Positions 59,764-64,000 of a stretch of DNA of 64,000 nucleotides are shown here, piece after piece. This DNA comes from Halichondria panicea (taxonomy: Eukaryota; Porifera; Demospongiae; Suberitida; Halichondriidae), in the NCBI RefSeq assembly GCF_963675165.1, contig NC_087380.1, forward strand, positions 5,402,071 to 5,466,070, in the 5' to 3' direction. The position numbers were made by a program, and so were the translations under genes. The stretch's first letter is position 1; the number at the start of each line of letters is the position of its first letter. The notes under the pieces were generated by a model. That model was given only the letters and a program-made list of their open reading frames with translations, had not been told where the DNA came from and ran no database searches.

Positions 59764-62700
59764 TCATTGTTCGTCAATCGGTAGTATTACCGCGAGCTTG
59801 GTAATGGGACGAGTGTAGGTTCCATCGGCCGTCTTGATCTGAGCCACTCGCACTAAACCATCCTTGCCTGGATGAACGTTCAATACTTTGGCCAATGGCC
59901 ATCGGTTGCGTATGGGAGCATCTTCTTTAATGACCACAAGGTCACCAATGCGAATGTTTCTTGTTGGGTGTTGCCATTTGTATAACTTTCCTATAATTAT
60001 GAGAAAGGTATTCTGTCGAGAATCTCTTCCAAAAATGCTGTACCAATGATTGACAACATTGCCATCGCTTCAAGAGTGAGAGTGGACGAGGAGCTATAGA
60101 TGAGACATCAGGTAGTGCCTTGAGTGGTCTATTGATGAGGAAGTGTCCCGGGGTGAGAGCCTCAATGCCATCATCATTGTTGTGCAGGGGTGTCAGCGGT
60201 CGACTATTGAGGGTAGAATCAATCTGGCACAGGACTGTGGACATTTCCTCATACGTCATCTTGACTTCACCTAAGATCTTGCGCAGGTGGGTCTTGACAC
60301 TCTTTACTGCAGCTTCCCATAAACCTCCAAAGTGTGGAGCACGTTGCGGTATGAACCGCCATTCTATATTTTGACTAGCAAGATGACCACTGATGTTTTG
60401 GTGATTCGCTTGCGTTTCAAGGAATTTGTAGACATCTGATAGCTGCCTAGATGCGCCAACAAAGTTGGTGCCATTGTCGCTCCAAATGAGTGTAGGTAGA
60501 CCACGTCTAGCGATGAACCTTCTTAGGCAAGCGATGAACGCGTCCGTTGTCAGATCGGTCACCAATTCCAAGTGAACTGCCTTTACCGATAGCGATACAA
60601 AAACACAAATGTATGCCTTTACGATAGTTGGTTTCCGGACATAACCATACTTGATCAGCACTGGACCGGCATAGTCGATGCCTACTTTGTCGAAAACAGA
60701 TCCAGGAGTGATTCTTTCCGGTGGCAGCTGTCCCAACATCTGTGGTAGGGGCTTGGCTGAATACTTTCGACAAGTGACACATTTCCTTGTGACAGAGCGA
60801 ATGACCTTGTATCCACCAATTATATGATACCGTCTGTTCAGAGAGCTGGCAAGCAGTGTTGGACCAGCGTGCAACAATCGAATATGCTCTGTGAATATGA
60901 TCACACGTGTCAGCTTGTGACTTCCATGCAGAATCAGAGGGTGCTTGGATTCATAAGACGATTGAGATAGTTGCTGTCTGCCTCCGACTCGAAGCAACTT
61001 GTTATCATCAAGGAATGGGTTTCGAGAGATGAGTGAGCTTGAGTTGGGCAGTGGATGGTTGCTGCTCAGGTTTTCAATCTCGGATTTGAAGTGAATCAAT
61101 TGAACAACTCCGCTTGCTGGAGTTCAAGGGTGGTCAAACAGCTAGACAGGATCCTGTCTTTCCTTTTCCTTTTGGAATTGTACACGAGACGATTGATTTA
61201 GCAAGTGACACGTTTGAAGTGGTTAAAATTCGAGAATCGTTCCAAAGGGATTACTGGCAAATGGTCAGACTCTGCCACTACCAGCAATGAAATCTCCTTT
61301 TCTTCGTCAGATGGGGTATTGGGCTTGATCATATTTTTCTTAGGCCATTCGATGGAAGATTTCTTCAACCAGTCAGGACCATTCCACCAGAGCTCGTAGT
61401 CTAGTAACTCAGTGGGATAGAGACCTCTAGAGGCACAGTCGGCTGGATTCTCTAGTCCACTCACATGTCTCCACTTGTCTGGCGGAATCAGGTCAAGAAT
61501 TGCAGAGATTCGGTTTCCCACGTATGTTTTGAAACGCTTTGGGCTTCCATCCAGCCAATTTAGTACCACCGTGCTATCTGTCCAGGCATGTATGCTGGAA
61601 AGGGGAATGTCAAATACCTTCTTCACATGACTCAGCAATTGAGAGAGTAAGTGTGCACCACACAATTCAAGCCGTGGAATCGACAGACACTTGATTGGTG
61701 CCACTTTGGTTTTAGACATGACTAGTGAGATTTGACTGGAATTTGATGTGTTCGTTAGACGCAGGTACACAACAGCAGAATATGCGGATTCTGAGGCATC
61801 GGAGAACCCGTGAAGTTGGATCGATGAGATGTGATAGGCTACGTCAAAGTAGCAGCGAGGGATATACTTGTGGGAAAGTTCAGGTAGTTCGGATCTCCAC
61901 TTGCACCATACATCCTTGATACTTGAAGGAACTGGATCATCCCATTCGAGTCCTTCTTCCCACAACTTCTGGAGTAAGATCTTCATCTTGATGGTAGCAG
62001 GAGAAAACCACCCGAGCACGTCATATGTCTTAGCAACATCAGAGGCTAGACCCCGTTTGGTTAGAGTCTCAATTGGAGGTTGATCGGCCACAGTTAGTCG
62101 AAAGTGATCTTTACTTGCATTCCACTCGATACCAAGGGTCTTCTTGTACTCGTCGTCAGTGGGAAGCAAGTGTGATGATTGACTATCCCTGAGCTCAGAA
62201 GATATACTGTCCAATACCGTTGCATCATTCGAGTCCCACTTTCTGAGAAGAAATCCTCCCTTGGTAAACAGATTGTGTAGTTGCCGCTGAAGAATAACTG
62301 CTTCCTCAGCAGAGTCAGCTCCCGAGAGGCAGTCGTCTACATAGAAAGACGTTTCAACAATTCTTGCGGCCTGGGGGTATTCTGTAGCATGGTTGAGAGC
62401 GTTCTGCTTAACGGACATGTTGGCAGCAAAGGATGAAGCAGACACACCAAACGTGACTCTTGTCATTCTGTAGTCTGTCAAATTGTCGGTAGGTGTGCTT
62501 CGCCATACAAATCGGTGGAGATCACGATCAGATTGTGTTAGCTCGACCGCTCTGTACATTTTGCTCACATCGGCCGTGAGAGCAATTCTATGGAAGCCAA
62601 ATTGTAGTAATACATCAATCAACGGTGGATGTACAGTTGGTCCAACTAACAATGTATCATTTAGGGAGACTCCAGTACTAGATTTGGCGGATGCATCAAA

Positions 62701-64000
62701 AACGGCCCTAATCTTTGTAGTGGTGCTATGTTCTTTGTGCACAGCATGCATTGGTAGATAGAACACACAATTGCTTGATTTTCGACTGTCTGTGTCTGGT
62801 ACCACTTCAGCGTGTCCTAATTTCATGTATTCCTCCATGACTGTGGCAAAATCTTTGAATTGGTTCTTGGCACGGAGGGATCGTTCAAGAGAGAGGAATC
62901 TTCGCACAGCTTGCATTCTGGATTCTCCAAGGGGTTTGGAGTCAAGGTTCTTGGGGAGAGGCACAACAAATCTACCATCTTTATTTAAAGTGTGAGTCTC
63001 ATCAAAATGACGTATGACTGTACGCTCCTGAGGGGATAGATTGGATGCAGCCTTGGGACTCTCTTCGATTTCCCAGAATTGTCTCAAAATGTCATCTCCA
63101 GAAGTGACAGTGACGTGATGGGTTGATACTTACTTGACTGTGGAGGACTTGTAGCTTGTCCGTTTTGCCAGCAAGCACCCAGCCGAAGATGGTCTCGAAT
63201 GCTACTGGCGAGTCAGCTGGTCCCTGCCGCCGGCCTTGCAATAGTGAATATGCACAGACATCGACGCCAAACAAAATGTCGATCCTTCCAGGACATCCAA
63301 ATTCCGAGTCAGAGAGCTCTAGGCCAGATAAATGATTCCATTTTGAATTGAAACCCACAGGCTGTGCAGGCATATCACAAGTGACCCTCGGGACAACAAC
63401 TGCAGTGACTGGTATCCTTTCATCGGGTGAAAACGTTGGCGAGACGTGGAATGTGGAAATTGAATGCAACGGTGAGTTGTGAGAGATTCCAGCTATTCCA
63501 GTGATTTGAAGATTCTTCGACGACTTTGGTAGCCCGAGTGACTGTACCAATCGTTGAGATACAAACGAGGTTGTTGAACCTGAATCGAGTAGACCACGAG
63601 CCTTGATTTGAGAGCCATCGGGGGCATGAATTAGTACTTGACAGGTCATCATGAGAGTCCTTGAACTTGTACCTGTCTGCGCATTGGTCGAAACGATGCT
63701 GGCAGTGCATGAGTGTTCGTTTTCTGGAGTTTCTGGAGTTTCAGAGGGAGTTCGACCAGATACCTTGGTTTCAATGTGTAATAAGGTATGATGGGGTTTT
63801 TGGCATTGTTTACAACGATGGAGACTTGGGCAATTCCTGGCCATGTGTCCGGGCCTAAAACAGTTTAGGCATAGATTGTTAGAGCGAACAGTTGACAACA
63901 TCTTGTCGTGGGGTAAGCTCTTGAACTTCGGGCAGGCATACAGTGGGTGCCTCTCGACTTTACAAGTGACGCAGTTTCCGGCTGGTTCAAAGACGTTTCC
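59764..64000 (-). pseudogene. Pao/BEL retrotransposon polyprotein, 5' end outside window, several lesions
   Basis: Order on the minus strand: Cys/His modules (CVTC...C at ~63,960; CLNCFRPGHMARNC at ~63,870; CKQCQKPHH), retroviral-type aspartic protease (GLLDSGSTTSFVS, ~63,590), reverse transcriptase (ALTADVSKMYRAV; FYVDD at ~62,340), RNase H (HGFSDASESAYSAV; AWTDSTVVLNW), integrase with HHCC-like zinc part (CVTCRKYS) and DDE core (IDYAGP; WSDNGTNFVGA; EAAVKSVK). A C-terminal DUF5641-type domain (DLVVIKEDAPIRNRWPLAKV) stops at 59,764-59,766. The order and YVDD box are typical of the BEL/Pao group. Lesions: frame change near 63,095-63,120, a TAA at ~61,198, a frame change near 61,100, and another near 59,995 before DUF5641. 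The upstream part runs open to the window edge. Recently active but now defective, I infer. Confidence 0.92.

Noticed and set aside
60120-62995. Plus-strand frames within the Pao/BEL element
   Set aside because: Antisense shadows of the reverse transcriptase and integrase coding sequence.

Overview
The window looks like a gene-poor, repeat-rich stretch of an invertebrate genome, most probably a demosponge. The support is short AT-rich GT-AG introns in every recognisable gene, a Delta-like protein built of tandem DSL-type repeats, a Pao/BEL retrotransposon, KDZ DNA transposons, and many small palindromic (MITE-like) elements. The species assignment is inference; no rRNA or mitochondrial marker is present.

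Layout. 1-10,576 holds two head-to-tail copies of one KDZ-class (Kyakuja/Dileera/Zisupton) DNA transposon. Only the right end of copy A lies in the window (1-2,568). Copy B (2,590-10,576) looks complete: about 53-bp terminal inverted repeats enclose a multi-exon KDZ transposase (+) and a convergent four-exon HMG-box gene (-). 10,577-14,600 holds an inverted, decayed piece of a UTP21/WDR36 gene (ribosome biogenesis WD40 protein). 14,622-25,715 is the first of three paralogues of an unusual protein: a ComEC-type metallo-beta-lactamase-fold (MBL) domain, then an OTU-like domain whose catalytic Cys is Ser, then a Cys-rich PHD-like finger. Its introns are full of MITEs and foldback elements. 25,716-30,350 is non-coding apart from a decayed UTP21 exon and a tyrosine-recombinase fragment.

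30,354-38,633 (-) is a UTP21 block in which single WD40 exons have been copied many times. It lies divergently from the second MBL-OTU gene (38,856-42,966, with a possible finger exon at 47,504-47,903). An RPAP3-type TPR fragment (44,671-46,501) sits between those two parts. 50,270-54,541 repeats the same unit in compact form: UTP21 3' exons (-), then a broken third MBL-OTU copy (+). 54,664-55,710 (-) encodes a membrane DSL-repeat protein, followed by a roughly 2-kb tandem duplication that again carries UTP21 WD40 exon relics. 59,764-64,000 (-) is a broken Pao/BEL polyprotein with its candidate 3' LTR.

The most interesting items are the MBL-OTU(Ser)-finger family, which repeatedly travels with UTP21 fragments as a divergent duplicated unit; the two-gene KDZ/HMG element caught as a tandem pair; the reiterated UTP21 WD40 exon; and two overlapping, exactly 80-bp perfect palindromes. 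All exon structures are read by eye from splice signals and phase, so individual boundaries can be off by a few bases.
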